Shown: positions 20,701 through 35,700 of the stretch, piece by piece
Layout of the letters: every line of letters starts with the position of its first letter
Numbering within the stretch: the stretch's first letter is position 1
NCBI GenBank assembly: GCA_964553375.1
Contig: CAZKKN010000001.1
Location: 1-64,000 of the forward strand
Direction: 5' to 3'
Source: UBA9715 sp964553375
GTDB lineage: Bacteria; Actinomycetota; Coriobacteriia; Coriobacteriales; Eggerthellaceae
Length of the DNA stretch: 64,000 nt
Notes under the pieces: generated by a model
Seen by the model: only the letters and a program-made list of their open reading frames with translations
The model's database searches: none
Told to the model about the DNA's origin: nothing
Made by a program: the position numbers and the translations under genes

Positions 20701-23700
20701 GGGCAGACCTATGCCATCTACGACGCCGGCCGCCTGGTGTTCTTCAGCGCTGCCATGAGCCTGTACCACAATGGCGAGACCAACACGGTAACGGTGCCCA
20801 TCCGCAACAGTGCCGGCACCACCGTTAACACCACCATCACCGGCACCATATATACCGGTTTTGAGAGCCAGACCTACAGCCCCACCAACCAGGCGCCCTG
20901 GTACACCCATGCTCAGGACGTGCGCGTGGTGCACTTCACCGCAGCGGTGACGCCGCGCAGCACCGCCTACTGGTTCGCCGATATGCGCCAGCTGGGCAGC
21001 ATCTACTTCAACGGGCTGCTGGACACCTGGCAGACCACCAACATGGATCGCATGTTCAGCAACTGCACGCACCTGGTGGACCTGGACCTTTCGGGCTTTG
21101 ATACCCGCGAGGTCACCAACATGAACGGCATGTTCAGCAACTGCACCAAGCTGGCTACGCTCACGCTTGCCAGCAGCACCAAGGTGGGTGTGTTCGACAC
21201 GAAGAACGTGGTCAACATGGGCGATATGTTCCTGGGAACCACGGGACTCAGCCGCATAACCTTAAGCCCGTACTTCAGCTTCAAGGGTGCGGGCATTGAG
21301 CAGCAGAACCGCTGGGCAGACCTGGAGCCCGTGAGCACCACCAGCCCCTACACGGGCCGTTGGGTGAAGAGCGACAACATTTCCGGTGCGCGTTACACCT
21401 CCACGGAGCTGCGCAACGAATACAGCGCGAACCCCGCGGCCATGGCCGGCACCTACGAGTGGGCCACCAGCCGCGGCACCGAGACGGAGATGGTGATCAA
21501 CGCCGCCCTTACCCCGCGCAACGGCGGAGCCATTGACGCTGCGGGGCAGACATACGACGTGGTGTTCTATCGCGGCCTGCGCCCCGAGGGCGTGACCAGC
21601 ACCACTACCTTCCCCTTCTATGTGGAGAACCTTACCGAGGTGGGCGGCCAAGCCTATGTGTTCTGCGACTTCGAGCGCTCCCTGGGCACGAATGGCGCAG
21701 CCGTGTGGCCCAGCAACTGGGCCAGCTACACCGGCCGCATCGCCAGCATTACCATTAGGGACCGCTTCGCTCCCAAGAGCGTGGATGGCCTGTTCAGCCG
21801 CACCAGCACCACGGGCACGGACATCCTGACCACCATAACCGGCCTGTCCAACCTGGATACCTCGCAGGTCACCAGCTTGGCCGGCATGTTCCGCAACCGC
21901 AACGGCCTGGTGAACATAGACCGCAGTGCCGACGACGGCCTGAACCACGTATCCCTGAACAGCAGCCGTGTGAACAGCATGGCTGGCATGTTCCAGGGCT
22001 GCACGGCGCTGGAGGATGTGGACGTATCCAGCCTGGATACCAGCAATGTGACGGACTTCAGCACCATGTTCCAGAACTGCCAGAACCTGAAGACGCCGGA
22101 CATCAGTCGCTTCGATATGGCCAATGCCACCACTACGGCCGGCATGTTCAGTGGCTGCAGCCGCGCCTCGGCCATCGAGCTGCCCAACCTGGCCAATGCC
22201 TTCGTGATCAACATGAGCCAGATGTTCCAGAGCTGCAGCAGCGTGGCCACGCTGGACCTGGCGCGCTTCCTCACCCAGGACGTGACGGACTTCAGCAACA
22301 TGTTCAACGGCTGCACCTCCATGGTGGAGCTGCGCCTGAACCAGTTCGACACGCACGCCGGTCTGAACATGACGGCTATGTTCGGCAACTGCACCAACCT
22401 TAAATCCGTGGTGCTGGGCCGTCAGTTCGCCTTCAACGGTGCCGGCAGCGAGGCGGGTTGCACCGAGGCCAAGTGGGCCAGCCTGCCCACGCCTCCCAAC
22501 AACGACCTGTACAACGGGCGCTGGGTGAATGGCACGGATGGCTCCCAGACGGCCTATCAGCCCAGCGAGATGCGCACCCTTTCCGGTGCCACGCTGGAGG
22601 GCCCCTGGAGCTGGTACAAGAACACCAGCAAGGCTTATGCCATCCTTTCCGGCAACACCCTGACGTACTTCCGCTCTATGAACAACATAACCCTGAACGA
22701 GCGCGCCACGGTGAATCTGTCTGGCGGCCAGGTGCTCAGCGGCATCGTGTATGGTGACTTCGAGAACAAGGAAGCCACCGACGCAGCCGGCGTTCCCTGG
22801 GGCGAGGCGGCGGCTTCCATCCGCACCATTGACTTCGCGCAGCAGATCACCCCGCGCACCACGGCCAGCTGGTTCAGCGGCATGATGAACCTGACCTCCA
22901 TCACCTTCCAGGACGATTCGAAGAAGTACGGCAACCTGAACACCTACGACGTAACGGACATGAGCCGCATGTTCAGCGGTTGCTCGTCTATCGGCAACCT
23001 GGACCTGCGCGACCTGGATACCTACAATGCCACGGACATGAGCGGCATGTTCAGCAACTGCAACCGCTTGCGCACGGTGGAGTTGGGTACCAAGTTCAGC
23101 TTCGTGGGCGCGGGCATCTTGGAGAACGCCAAACGCGCCGTGCTGCCCACACCAACGGGCATCGCCTTCACGGACAAGTGGCAGTACACCCATAACGGTG
23201 CGGGCACGGCCGTGGCCAACGGCCCGCTGTACAGCCCCACCGAGCTGCGCGACCAGTACAACGCGTCGCTGCAGGGCACCTACAGCTGGCAAGAGGGCGA
23301 GCAGAAGGCCTACGCCATCTTCAACACCAGCGAGTACTACAGCGAGGCCGATGACACGACCTACAGCGCCAACACCACGCTGACGTTCTTCCGCAGCGCC
23401 AAGGCGTTCACCGACAGGGCTCAGAACCAGAAGGTGGACATCCCGGGCATCGGCACCATAACGGGCACCGTGTTCGCGGACATCGAGAGCCGCACGGGAG
23501 CGCCCAGCTGGCAGGCCGCCGGCACCACCTATAAGAGCCAAGTGACCATGATCAACGTGGTGGACTTCGTGTCTCCGCGCTACACCAGCGGCTGGTTCCG
23601 CGACTTCAGCAAGCTGACGAACGTGCGATTGAACGGGAACTTCGACATGTCCCGCGTGACCAACAGCTCGTACATGTTCTACAACTGCGACAGCCTGGTG

Positions 23701-26700
23701 GACTTGGACATGGGCGGCATCAATGCGGCCCAGAGCACCGACATGCAGTACATGTTCGCGGACTGCGCCTTGCTGCAGAACCTGAACCTCTATGGCTTCA
23801 GCAGCAGCGCCGCTGTGAGCATGAAGGGTATGTTCCAGAACAACGTGAGCTTGCGGGAGCTGGATCTGTACACCCTGGGCACCTTGCAGGTGACCAACAT
23901 GCAGAATATGTTCTATGGCTGCGAGTTCTTGGAGAAGCTCACTGTGAGCACTTTCGATACCTCCAACGTGCAGTACATGGACAACATGTTCTATGGCTGC
24001 AAATCGCTGCATACGCTTGATCTGTCGTCGTTCACGGCGGTGAAGCTGATCAGCGCCACCGCTATGTTCCAGAACTGCGCAGGCCTGGCTAACCTGTACC
24101 TTACCAACTTCAGCACCAGCGTGACCAACGACGGCAAGACCACCAGCGCGCTGAAGAACCTGACCAACATGTTCACCGGCTGCACCAGCCTGGTGAGGCT
24201 GGACCTGTCCGCCATGGACACCAAGACCAGCAGCCCCACCATGACCACTATGTTCGGTGATGCCACCATGAAGCTGCGTTGGCTCACGGTAAGCGAGAAG
24301 TGGAAGTTCAACGGCGATACCTCCACTCCCAAGAGTGCACCGAAGACCACGCCCTTCGACGGCAACTGGCTTGCCTTCGACGGCACCACCAAGCTGGCCC
24401 CCACGGGCACCACGGCGGCCACCACCTTGGTGGGCTATACCATCGGCGAGGTGGGCACCTTCACCTGGGCGCGTAACGGCTCGTTCGCCTATGCGCTTCT
24501 GACCAGCGACGGCACCGGCGAGATGGTGTTCTTCCGCAGCGCCAGCCGCATGGAGACCGGCCCGGGCAAGACGGTTGAGGTCACCACGAACGCCGGCACC
24601 AAGCGCACCATGACCGGCACCCTGTATGGCGACTTCGAATCCACCGGCGAGGTGCCGTGGGCAGACGACGCCGCCAGCGTGCACACCGTGCGCTTCTACA
24701 ACACCATCGTGCCTGTGAGCACGGCCCGCTGGTTCCAGGGCATGGGCAACCTGGGCACGTTGGAGTTCAATAACCTGCTGGACACGGTGGGTGTTTCCAG
24801 CATGGCCAACATGTTCAACGGCTGCTCCATCATGGATAACATTGATGTATCCAGCTTCGATACGTCCGGCACGTCCAACATGGGCGGCATGTTCCGCGAC
24901 TGCAGCCGCCTGCAGAACCTTAACCTGAGCAACTTCGAGACGCGCAGCGTGGTGAACATGCCCAACATGTTCAGCGGCTGCACCAGCCTGGTGCGTCTGA
25001 ACATCAGCAGCTTCGACACCTACATGGTGGCCGACATGACCGACATGTGGAGCGGCTGCACCAGCATGAAATACATCACCACCGGTCCCAACTTCAGCTT
25101 CCTGGGCAGCGGCAACATCCTTGATGTGGCCAACCAGGGCCTGCTGCCCACGCCTACGGGCGCAAGCGTGAGCGGGCGCTGGCTCACTCCGGACGGCCAT
25201 GCCTACAAAGCTGAGTACATCCGCGATAGCTACACCGGCACCATGCGCGGCACCTTCAGCTGGGAGATGACCACTCGTGGCACCAGCACCGTGGTGCTCA
25301 TGCCTAATAGCGATGGTACCAGCCAGGCGCTGAACAACGCTGGCACGCGGTATACGGCGTATTTCCTGCACACCACTGCGGACTACCGTTTGGTGAACGG
25401 CCGCGGCCAAGCCGTGACCACGCCTGGTTGGATTGATGTGCTGCCCAACCAGTCGTCCGTCTACCCGCCGGTGAAGCTGCCGGGCTGGGAGAACGAGCAG
25501 ACGAACTTCTTCGCTATGTCCGGCTTTGAGGAGTCCGAGCTTCCCGCCTTGTGGAAGAGCAACGCAACCACTGCCACCGGCTGCTCTACGAATTACGGCT
25601 TCGCGCCCTTCAGCCGCGTGACCCGCGTGCAGTTCAACGATCTGTACACGCCGCTCACTTTCGAGAACCTCTTCAAGGGGGCCAAGGAGCTGCGCAGCGT
25701 GGACTTCACCAACGTGAACAGCGAATACGTGAGCGACTTCGCCGGCATGTTCGCCAATTGCCCCAAGCTGACCACGCTGACGGGCTTCAACAACCTGAAC
25801 ACCAGCAACGCCGTGGATATGGACAGCATGTTCGAGGGCTGCTCCACTCTGCAGCGCGTGGACTTCACTGGTTTGGATACCAGCAAGCTGGCCTTCATGC
25901 GCAGCATGTTCAAGAACTGCACGCGCCTGAACAGCGCCACGCTGAACACCATAGACACTGCGCGCGTGCGCTCCTTCGAGCAGATGTTCCAGGGCTGCTC
26001 CACCTTGGGCAACCTGAACCTGAGCGGTTGGGATACCGCCAAGGTGAACAGCATGGCCAACATGTTCTATGGCTGCACCAACCTGTTCAAGCTCACGGTG
26101 GATACGTTCGATACCTCCAACGTGACCACCATGGCCAACATGTTCTACAACTGCGGTGGCCTTACGCTGCTTAACCTCACCAACTTCAACACCGCCAACG
26201 TGCAGTTCTTCAACGGCATGTTCTACAACTGCGCCAAGATGGTGAACTTCGATGCGTCTAAGTTCAGCGGCGCCAGTGCCGTGAACGTGAGTCAGATGTT
26301 CATGAACTGCAAGAACATCGCCACGCTGGACTTCAGCGGCTTCGTGAGCTCCAAGGTGACGGACTACTCCAACCTGTTCAACGGCTGCATTTCGCTGAGC
26401 ATGCTTAACTTGGAGGGCTTCGACACCCGCAGCGCCACCACCATGAAGGATATGTTCAAGGGCTGCGCGGACCTGCGCAATGTGACCTTCGGTCGCACGT
26501 GGGATCCCTCGGGCGACGGCACCATCAACCCGGCCGAGGCCACCGAGGCCAACAACAAGAGCGCGCTGCTGCCCAACCCCAAGGGCGATAGCTACTCCAA
26601 CAGCTGGCAGCGTTCCGCCGATGGCACGGTGCTCACGGCAGCGGAGCTGCGTGTCACCGCGACCGACGACATCGTGGGCACGTGGCAGTGGCAGCGCAAG

Positions 26701-29700
26701 AATGGCAACAGCTATGCGGTTGTGAGCGGCGACACCATGTACTTCTTCCGCAGCCAGGTGCCCATGGTTAACGGCACTACGCGCGACGGCATTGCCATCA
26801 ACGACGATGCCACTATGCGCATCAGCGGCACGGTGTACACGGGCTTCGAGTCCGACACCTACACCATCCCCGAAAGCGTGCCGTGGGTGCGTACGGCCAA
26901 GGATGTGACCACCGTGCGCTTCATGGCCACCATAGAGCCCGTTAGCACCGCCAACTGGTTCAGCGGCATGGAGAAGCTGCAGAGCGTTGAGTTCGACTAC
27001 AAGGGCTCCAACAACCTGAACCTGTTCATGGCTAGCAACCTGAGCGGCATGTTCTATGGCTGCAAGAGCTTGAAGAAGGTGGACTTCAGCACCTTCCAGG
27101 CGTCCCAGGCCACCAACCTGGCCAGCATGTTCGCCGGTTGCGAGAGCCTGACCAGCGTTGACCTGTCGGCCCTCTCTGCCTATGCGGTCACCGATGTGAG
27201 CGGCATGTTCAATGGCTGCACCAACCTAGCCAACATAAACCTTACCGGCTTGGGCACCGTGAACGCGCGCTCCATGGCCAACATGTTCCGCAACTGCACC
27301 ACTCTGAACGAGATAACCCTGGGCAGCTCCTTCACCTTCCAGGGTGACGGCTCCATCATTTCCAAGGATCAGCAGCCCTTGCTGCCGGAGCCTGCGCGTA
27401 CCAGCTTCTATAGCGGCAAGTGGTTCGGTCCCTATGATGCGAACGGCAGCGCGAATGAAGTTGCCAAGGCTTACACGAACACCGAGCTGCGCGACCAGTA
27501 CACCGAGGTACTCAGTGGCACCTACAAGTGGGATAAGGTGGCAGACTCCAAGGCCTATGCCTTCTGGGACAACAGCGCTAAGACCATCACGTTCTTCCGC
27601 AGCACCACCGATTACATGAAGGATGCTGAAGGCGTGGACCGCACTACTAGCCGCGGCAATGGCGCTAACAACAACGATGGCTGGGTGGGCTATTACCTGA
27701 CCACCAGCACCTCCAACGCGACCACTATCGCCCAAACGGTGCGCACCATCAAGGAGCTGGGTGTGACCACCGAGAACGGTGACCGCATCATGTGCGGTTT
27801 CGAGGATAACACGCTGGAGATGACCAGCAGCTGGACTCAGACCGGTGGCAATCAGCAGTACGGCAACCCCAGTTATCACTATGCGCCTTATTCCACCGCT
27901 TCAGCCAGCAGTTCCGGTTGGGGTAGCAGCAGCTTCTTCGAGGCATACGAGTACATCACCTCCCGTGCTCCGTGGCGCGACCTGCGTGGAGCGACCCATG
28001 TATCCTTCAAGGATCAGATCTCGCCGCTGCGCGCCAACCAATGGTTCTTCAGCTTCACCAACATGACGACCATCGACCTCACGGGTCTGGACCTCAGCCG
28101 CTGCACGGATACCGCAGAGATGTTCATGAATTGCACCGCATTGCGCTATGTGGATATGAGCGTGATGAAGAGCAGCAGCAATGTGAGATACGCCCATCGT
28201 ATGTTCAGCCGCTGCCACAGCTTGCAGTGGGCAGACATAAGCGGGTTCGATACGTCCAACTGTCGCACTCTGTGGGAGCTCTTCGCGGGCTCCGACCGCC
28301 TGACCACCGTCAATGCCCCCGATGTGAACGGTGCCAGCGCCCAAACCCTCTATGGTATGTTCCGGTATTGCTACAGCTTGGCAGAATTGAATATGCCCAA
28401 CTTGGGTCGCACTCCCGCCACCACAGCCTATCACCTGTTCGAGCGCTGCTATAGCATCCAAGAGATAGACCTTGGCAGCCTGGTGCTGGACAACAGCAAC
28501 GACTACTACTATATGTTCCGCGATTGCGTGCGCCTGGAGAAGCTGAACATGAAGGGCTTCGATACCAAGACGCCCATCATCAACGGCCGCGTAAAGACGA
28601 TTGCGGATATCCGCATGACCGATTTCTTCGTGAACTGCTATCGCTTGCGTGAGGTAACCGTGGGTGACATGTGGTGGAACAACGGCCAGGCCTTCCCGGC
28701 ACCGCGTACGGATAGCGGCAAGTACAAGGCTACCAACTGGTTGACCCCCGCAGGGGCCGAGGTGGCCTATAACAGCGCCACCATCCAGAATTGGAATAGC
28801 GGCGGCGGCACCTTCCGCTGGGTGGAGGCCTCCTCTAAGGCCTATGCCGTGTTCGCTCAGGATGCCCTGGTGTTCTTCCGCAGCACTGCGGAATACGAGA
28901 ACGGCCAGCATGCCACGGGCCTCAGCGTTCCGGCACCTTTTAAGACCAATCCGGGTACTATCACCGAAGGCATCGTGTATACGGGCTTTGAGGATATCGT
29001 TTATACCGATGAAACCCAGGTGCCCTGGTATGACGTTCGCGAACAGGTGCACTCGGTATACATGGTTAATGGCATCGTTCAGCCCTATGGCACTGCCTTC
29101 TGGTTTGCCGGCATGACCGACTTGCGCTCTGTGATGTTCAACAATTGTTTGAATTACGATAGCTTGACCAATATGCACCGCATGTTCTATGGCTGCGACA
29201 AGCTGGTCACGGTTGCCTTCAACATTGCCAATAGCCAAAACGCAATGTTCCTGGAAGATGTGAGTGAGATGTTCGCCGGTTGTGCCAACCTGGCCGTAGT
29301 GAACCTGAGCCCCTTGGTGCCCGACACCTATCATTACAACACGGGCAAACTGCGCACCATGGCTGGCATGTTCGACGGATGCACGCGCTTGAGTTCTGTG
29401 AACTTCACCAATTGGAAGACCCCCAACGTGAGGGACTTCAGCAACATGTTCCGTGGTTGCACCAACATTGCCACGTTGAACTTGCGCATGTTCACCACCA
29501 CCAATGCCGACACCATGGAAGGCATGCTGGAGACGTGCACCAACCTGCGCACTCTGGATCTGAACCAGACCGATGCCAACCACAACACTACGACCGACTT
29601 CGATTTCAAGGGTCGCGATATCCAGGATGCCAGCAAGTGGCTGCGTCTGCCGCCGGCCAGGGATGACGATCTGTATGACGGTACGTGGAAGGTGCCTGAC

Positions 29701-32700
29701 ACCAACGTTGGCTCCCTGAGCGCCGAAGATCTGGTGAACTACACTGGCACCAAGAAGGGTGTGTTCACCTGGAATGCGCGCAGCACCAGCAAGGATGGTG
29801 CCTCCTACGCCATCCTGGAAGGCAAGGGCGAGACGGAAGGTGAGGGCTACACCGGCCGCTTGATCTTCTTCCGCAGCAACACCTTGGGCGTGACGAGCGA
29901 TGGCTTCCGCACCAACGTGGTGGTGAAGGATCCGGAGGATATGAGCAAGACCATCACCATCAATGGCTGGGTGTACCAGGGTTACGAGACGCGCACGAGT
30001 TCCGATAATAATGTGCGTCCCTGGTGTGGCAACGCCACCCGCAAAGCAGCGGTAACCGAGATAACCATGGTGGATCCCTATCGTCCGCGGTGGGGCTACG
30101 TCAATTACAGTGAGGACTGGGGCCTGTTCACTAACATGACCAACGTGCGCTCCATCCGCTTCAACGGCATGCTTGATCTGGGCTATGTCGTCAACTACAA
30201 CTCAGTGGTTAGTGGAACCGATACCAACCGCTATTTCCACTCACCGTTCGAGGGCTGCACGTCTTTGGAGTATATCGATTTGGATATCGTGAATTTCCAA
30301 AACATCACGCATGTCAATCGCATGTTCAAGAACTGCTCCAGCCTGACGAAAGTTGATTTGAGCGGCCTTGACATGTCCAACAATTACTCCTGGTATCAGA
30401 TGTTCTATGGCTGCACCAAATTGACGGAAGTTAAGCTGAATGGCATAAACACCTCTAAGGTGATCGATTACCGTTATGCGTTCCAGAATTGCTCCTCCTT
30501 GGAGGTTCTGGATTTGACCGATTTGGATACCTCTGCTGCTACGACCTATGTCAGCAGTAATGTGACGTACTCCTATATGGCTGACATGTTTGCTGGCTGC
30601 ACCAGTCTGCGCAAGATCATCAGCGGTGCGCGGTTCGCCATGGGCTACAGCGAGAGCGACGGGTATCGTCCCGGGCTGCCTACGCCGCCCAGCACCTCTC
30701 CGTTCACGGGCAAGTGGCTTGCTCCGGACGGCAAGGCTTACACCGCAGCCCAGCTGCAGAGCGGTTATCGCGGCAGCCGTGTGGGCGTGTACGAGTGGGA
30801 GCGCAACAGCAGCCACGCCTATGCCATCTTGGACGATGCGGGCACCCTGACGTTCTTCCGCAGCAACGAGACCTACGAGGCCTGGCAGCGTTACACGGAT
30901 GTGGCCGTAGATGCCAACAACAAGGTGACGGGCATCGTGTTCACCGACTTCGAGACTGGCAGCCCGGATGCCCTGCCATGGAACGACTACCTGACCCAGG
31001 TGAAACATGTGACCTTCATGGCGCAGATCGTCCCCGAGAGCACCAAGCGTTGGTTCTCGGGTATGACCAATGTGGAGACCATCCGCTTCAACCGCATGCT
31101 GAACACCATGCTGGTGATGGATATGAGCTACATGTTCTATAACTGCACGAGCCTTATCTCGGTGGATACCACCTACTCCAGCGGCACCACGGTGAACAGC
31201 AACCTGAACACGGCCAACGTGACCTCCATGCAGTACATGTTCGCCAACTGCTCCAGCATCCGCAGCATCGACCTGACCAAGCTGGACACGGCCGACGTGA
31301 CCGACATGCACAATATGTTCGAGAACAGCCAGAAGCTGGCGCATCTGGATGTATCGACCTTCGATATGCGTGCATGCATTGACGTGAGCAACATGTTCAA
31401 CGGGTGCTCGGAGCTGAAGTCCGTGAAGACCGGTACTCTGTTCACCTTCCTGGGCGGCGCTGCCAAGCCCGCCACGGGTACTGCGCTGCCGGTGCCCAGC
31501 TCCGCCACGCCGTATAACGGCAAGTGGCTGGCGCCCAATGGTCAGACGTATACGGCCGACCAGCTGTATGCCTACAACGGCACCTATGTGGGCGAGTTCA
31601 CCTGGGCTAAGGACGATAGCCAGGCTTACGCCATACTGGAATACACCGAGGCATCTAAGACTGCTACTAAGTGGTCGATAGCTGATACCACGGGTAACCT
31701 GATCTTCTTCCGTGGTGCTCCGGGCTTGAACGGCAACAATAACGGTTCGTATACCGCCCCCCAGGAGTGGGAGAGCGTGACCGGCAAGAAGTACTGGGGT
31801 GTGCTGTATGTGCGCGGTACTGATGGCAGCACCACATTCGAGAAGCCCATCTCCTCCGCCTACCACTCTAACTCCAATGCTCGATCCCTTGGTAGGTTTG
31901 CTGATTGGCAGAAGACGTGGCCGTGGTTCCACGACGGTTGGACAAGCACCAATGCTGTCAATGTGCGCAACAAGGTTACCGCTATTCGCTTCGACGACAC
32001 TTTCGCTCCCACGTCTATGCACTGCATCTTCTACGGTATGCATGCAGTGGAATCCATCGACTTCGGCGTGAATGCTCAAGGTGTGGGCAAGCTGGACACC
32101 AGCAACTGCATCAGCCTGTGCCATACGTTCAGCCGTATGAGCAACCTGGCTTCCTTGGATCTGACATCGCTGGATACCTCAAAGCTTGTGGACGTATATG
32201 CAACCTTCTATATGATTACGGACACTAACGTGCCGCGCGCCAGCCGTTTGGCCCACTTGGATGTCTCCAACTGGGATACCTCCAAGGTGCGCGATATGCG
32301 GTATACGTTTACCCATCTTTCCTCTTTGCGAGAGCTTGATTTGTCTAGTTGGTCCACAGCCAGCGTGGCTGATCTTGGCGATGGCTATGGCGGTTTTGGT
32401 TCCACGGCAAGTGGCTCGGTGGACGCTATTTTCTACAACACTCCCAACCTGCAGAAGATCACCCTTGGCCCCAACTGGAACTTCGCTGGTGCCAGCAACT
32501 TCAGTGGCGACAGGCGTCCGCTGTTCCCCACGCCTACCAACGCGGCGCCCTTCAGCAGCCGCAAGTGGGTGTGCCCGGACGGGCAGATCTTGGATGCGGC
32601 TACCATCCGCAGCACCTATAACGACCAGAAGAAGCCCATGGGCACCTTTGAGTGGGACCGCAGCGGCAACAACGGCACCGTGGCCAACACCACGGCCTAT

Positions 32701-35700
32701 GCCCTGCTGCAGAGCGACCCCACCAATGCGGATACGAACAACCGCTTGATCTTCTTCCGCAGCGCCAATGTGTACGAGAACGACTCCGAGGTGACGGGCG
32801 TTACCACGGGCTACACCGCAAACGATAGCCTGAACGGACGCATCTTCACCGGGTTCGAGAACTCCACCGAGGTGCCTTGGAGCGCCTATGCTGGGTCTGT
32901 GACCAGCGTGGTGATAGGCACGGGCAACCTGTATCCCATCAGCATGCGCGGCTGGTTCGAAGGCATGTCCAACTGCACCAGCATCACGCTGGATGGTACC
33001 AAGATGAATACCTTTGCCACCACGGACATGGGCAACATGTTCAAGGGATGCAGCGCGCTTACTTCCCTGAACGTGTCCATGTTGGATACGCGCAATGTGA
33101 CCACTATGGCCAGCATGTTCGAGGGCTGCACCAACCTGGGCACCCTTACCCTGTGCCCCAACAGCGTGAACTCCAACTTCAATACCATTCAGGTGACGGA
33201 CATGAGCCGCATGTTCGCGGGATGCGAGATGCTGGCTAGCTTGGACCTCAAGTACATCGACACCTGCAACGTGACCACGATGGCTGGCATGTTCGAGGGT
33301 TGCGCCGAGCTTACGGAAGTCATCACCGGTGCCACCAATGCCTACGAGCGCTTCAGCTGGCAGGGCAAGGACATCCCCGAGGCGCGTCGCGCCGTGCTGC
33401 CGGACTTCAAGGGTTGGCGCTACACCGGATATTGGACCACCCCCTCTGGCACGGAGATCCTGCCTGAGCAGGTAGGCACCTACAACGGCAGCATGAAGGG
33501 TGTGTTCACCAAACAGCTGGATACCGAGACCGCGGCTTACGCCATGCGCGTGGGCACCCGGTTGATCTTCTTCCGCAGCGCCCCGGACGCCTTCGATGGC
33601 GCCTTCCGCGGCATCGGCGGTGGCGATGTGGTGGAGGGCATGCCCTACCGGGCCGTGCGCAACACCACCATCACCATTACCGCTGGCAACGAGAAGACGG
33701 CCTTGAGCAACCTGGAGCCGGGTACCTACCGCTCTGTGGACCTGTACACCGACTTCATGGATGTCACTCTTACCGAGGCCAACCGGCCTTGGAACGACAT
33801 GGCGCCTTCCATCACGGACATAGAGGTGCGTGGCAACATCGCGCCGGTGGCCCTGAACAGCTGGTTCAAGGGCTTCCAGCGCTTGCGCAACGCCAGCTTC
33901 CAGTACGAGGTGAAGAACGCCGACGGCACCGTGAAGGAAGTGGTGGGCCTGGATACCAGCCGCATCACCTCCTATACCAATATGTTCAACGGCTGCGCGA
34001 ACCCCAACTCCACCGATCCCACGCAGAGCCTGCAGAAGCTGGATTTGAGCCGCTTCGATATGCGCAAGGCCAAGGACACCACCAATATGTTCACCGGCTG
34101 CACGTATCTGAGCCAGGTGACCCTTGGGTCCAACTGGCGCTTCGTGACCGACAGCGGCAACCTGCCCACGCCGCCCGCCGCTAACGGCAGCGTGTGGATC
34201 AGCGAGAAGGGCGGCCGCCTGTACACGCCGGCCCAGTTGAAGACCGAGTTCAACAAGGCCCCGGCTGTGATGGCCGATACCTACATCTGGGCTACCGAGG
34301 GCGCGGCCTACGCCATTTACACCACCCAGGGCGACGACCGCAACAGCCTGATCTTCTTCCGCGCTGCCCCCGGTGTGACCTACACCAACAACTCCGTGTT
34401 GGCCAGCATCACCATTGGTGAGAAGACCTACACCCAGGCCCGTGTGTTCGCGAACTTCGAGAACGTGGGCTTCGATCCCAAGAAGCCCAACGGGGTGACC
34501 GAGGCCAGCGTGCCCTGGCATGCCCGCCGCGCCGCTGTGCGCCATGTGGTGTTCGATTCCAGCGCGGCCCTGATGCCCACCAATATGGCTTATTGGTTCA
34601 GCAGCATGCGCGCCTTGGAGGACATCACCGGCTTCGCCGAGGGCGTGAAGACGGACAACCTGCGCACCACCATGGGCATGTTCATGAACTCCACCCTGCT
34701 GCAGAGCGACGACGTGAACCCGGTGCTTGCCACCATGAACGCCTCCAACGTGGAGCGCATGGACAACATGTTCTATGGCTGCACCGGCCTGAATGCCGCC
34801 CTGGACTTCGGGAGCGCCTTCGATACCAGCAAGGTGACCAGCTTCAGCGGCATGTTCTATAACTGCAGCGGCCTGGAGGAGCTGAACATAAGCAGCTTCA
34901 ACACCAGCGCTGCAACCACTATGGGCAATATGTTCAGCGGTTGCGGCAACCTGAAGCGCGTGCATCTGGGTCCGCAGTTCACCTTCAGCGGCAACGGCAT
35001 CGTTGACACGGCCCGCAAGGCGTTGCTGCCCACCCCGGCCGTGGGCGAGAACGACTACGGCTTCAGCTGGCGCAATGCCGCCGGCAAGGGCTTCACTGCC
35101 GAAGAGCTGCGTGACCAGTACAGCGCCTCCATGAGCGGCACCTACAGCTGGCGCGGCTCGCAGGCCTATGCGCGCATCAGCGCCGATGGCCGCACGCTGA
35201 CGTTCTTCCGCAGCGGCATAGATCCGTCCGGATCGCTGGCGCAGGGCGAGGTGCTCTACGACGGCAGCGCCGTTACCAACGGCACCAACACGGGCTTCGA
35301 GAACTCCGTGGGCAACGTGCCTTGGGCCACGGCTGCCGGTGGCATCACCCGCGTGGTGATCACCGACACCATCCATCCGCTGAGCCTGGCCAACTGGTTC
35401 AATGGCTTCACCAATATGGAGAGCATTGAGGGCCTTGCCAACATGGATACCGTGAAGGTGACCGACTTCAGCGCTATGTTCCGCAATTGCGCCAAGGTGG
35501 GCAGCTTGGATCTGTCCAGCTTCGACACCACCAAAGCCACCAACATGATGGGTATGTTCCTGGGCTGCTCGGCGCTGCAGAGCGTCACCCTGGGCCGCGG
35601 CTTCCGCTTCTACGGCACGGGTAGCATCGCCCAAGCTAACCAGGCCCTGCTGCCCACGCCTCCGTCCGACGAGCCCTATCAGGGCACATGGACCCGCAGC

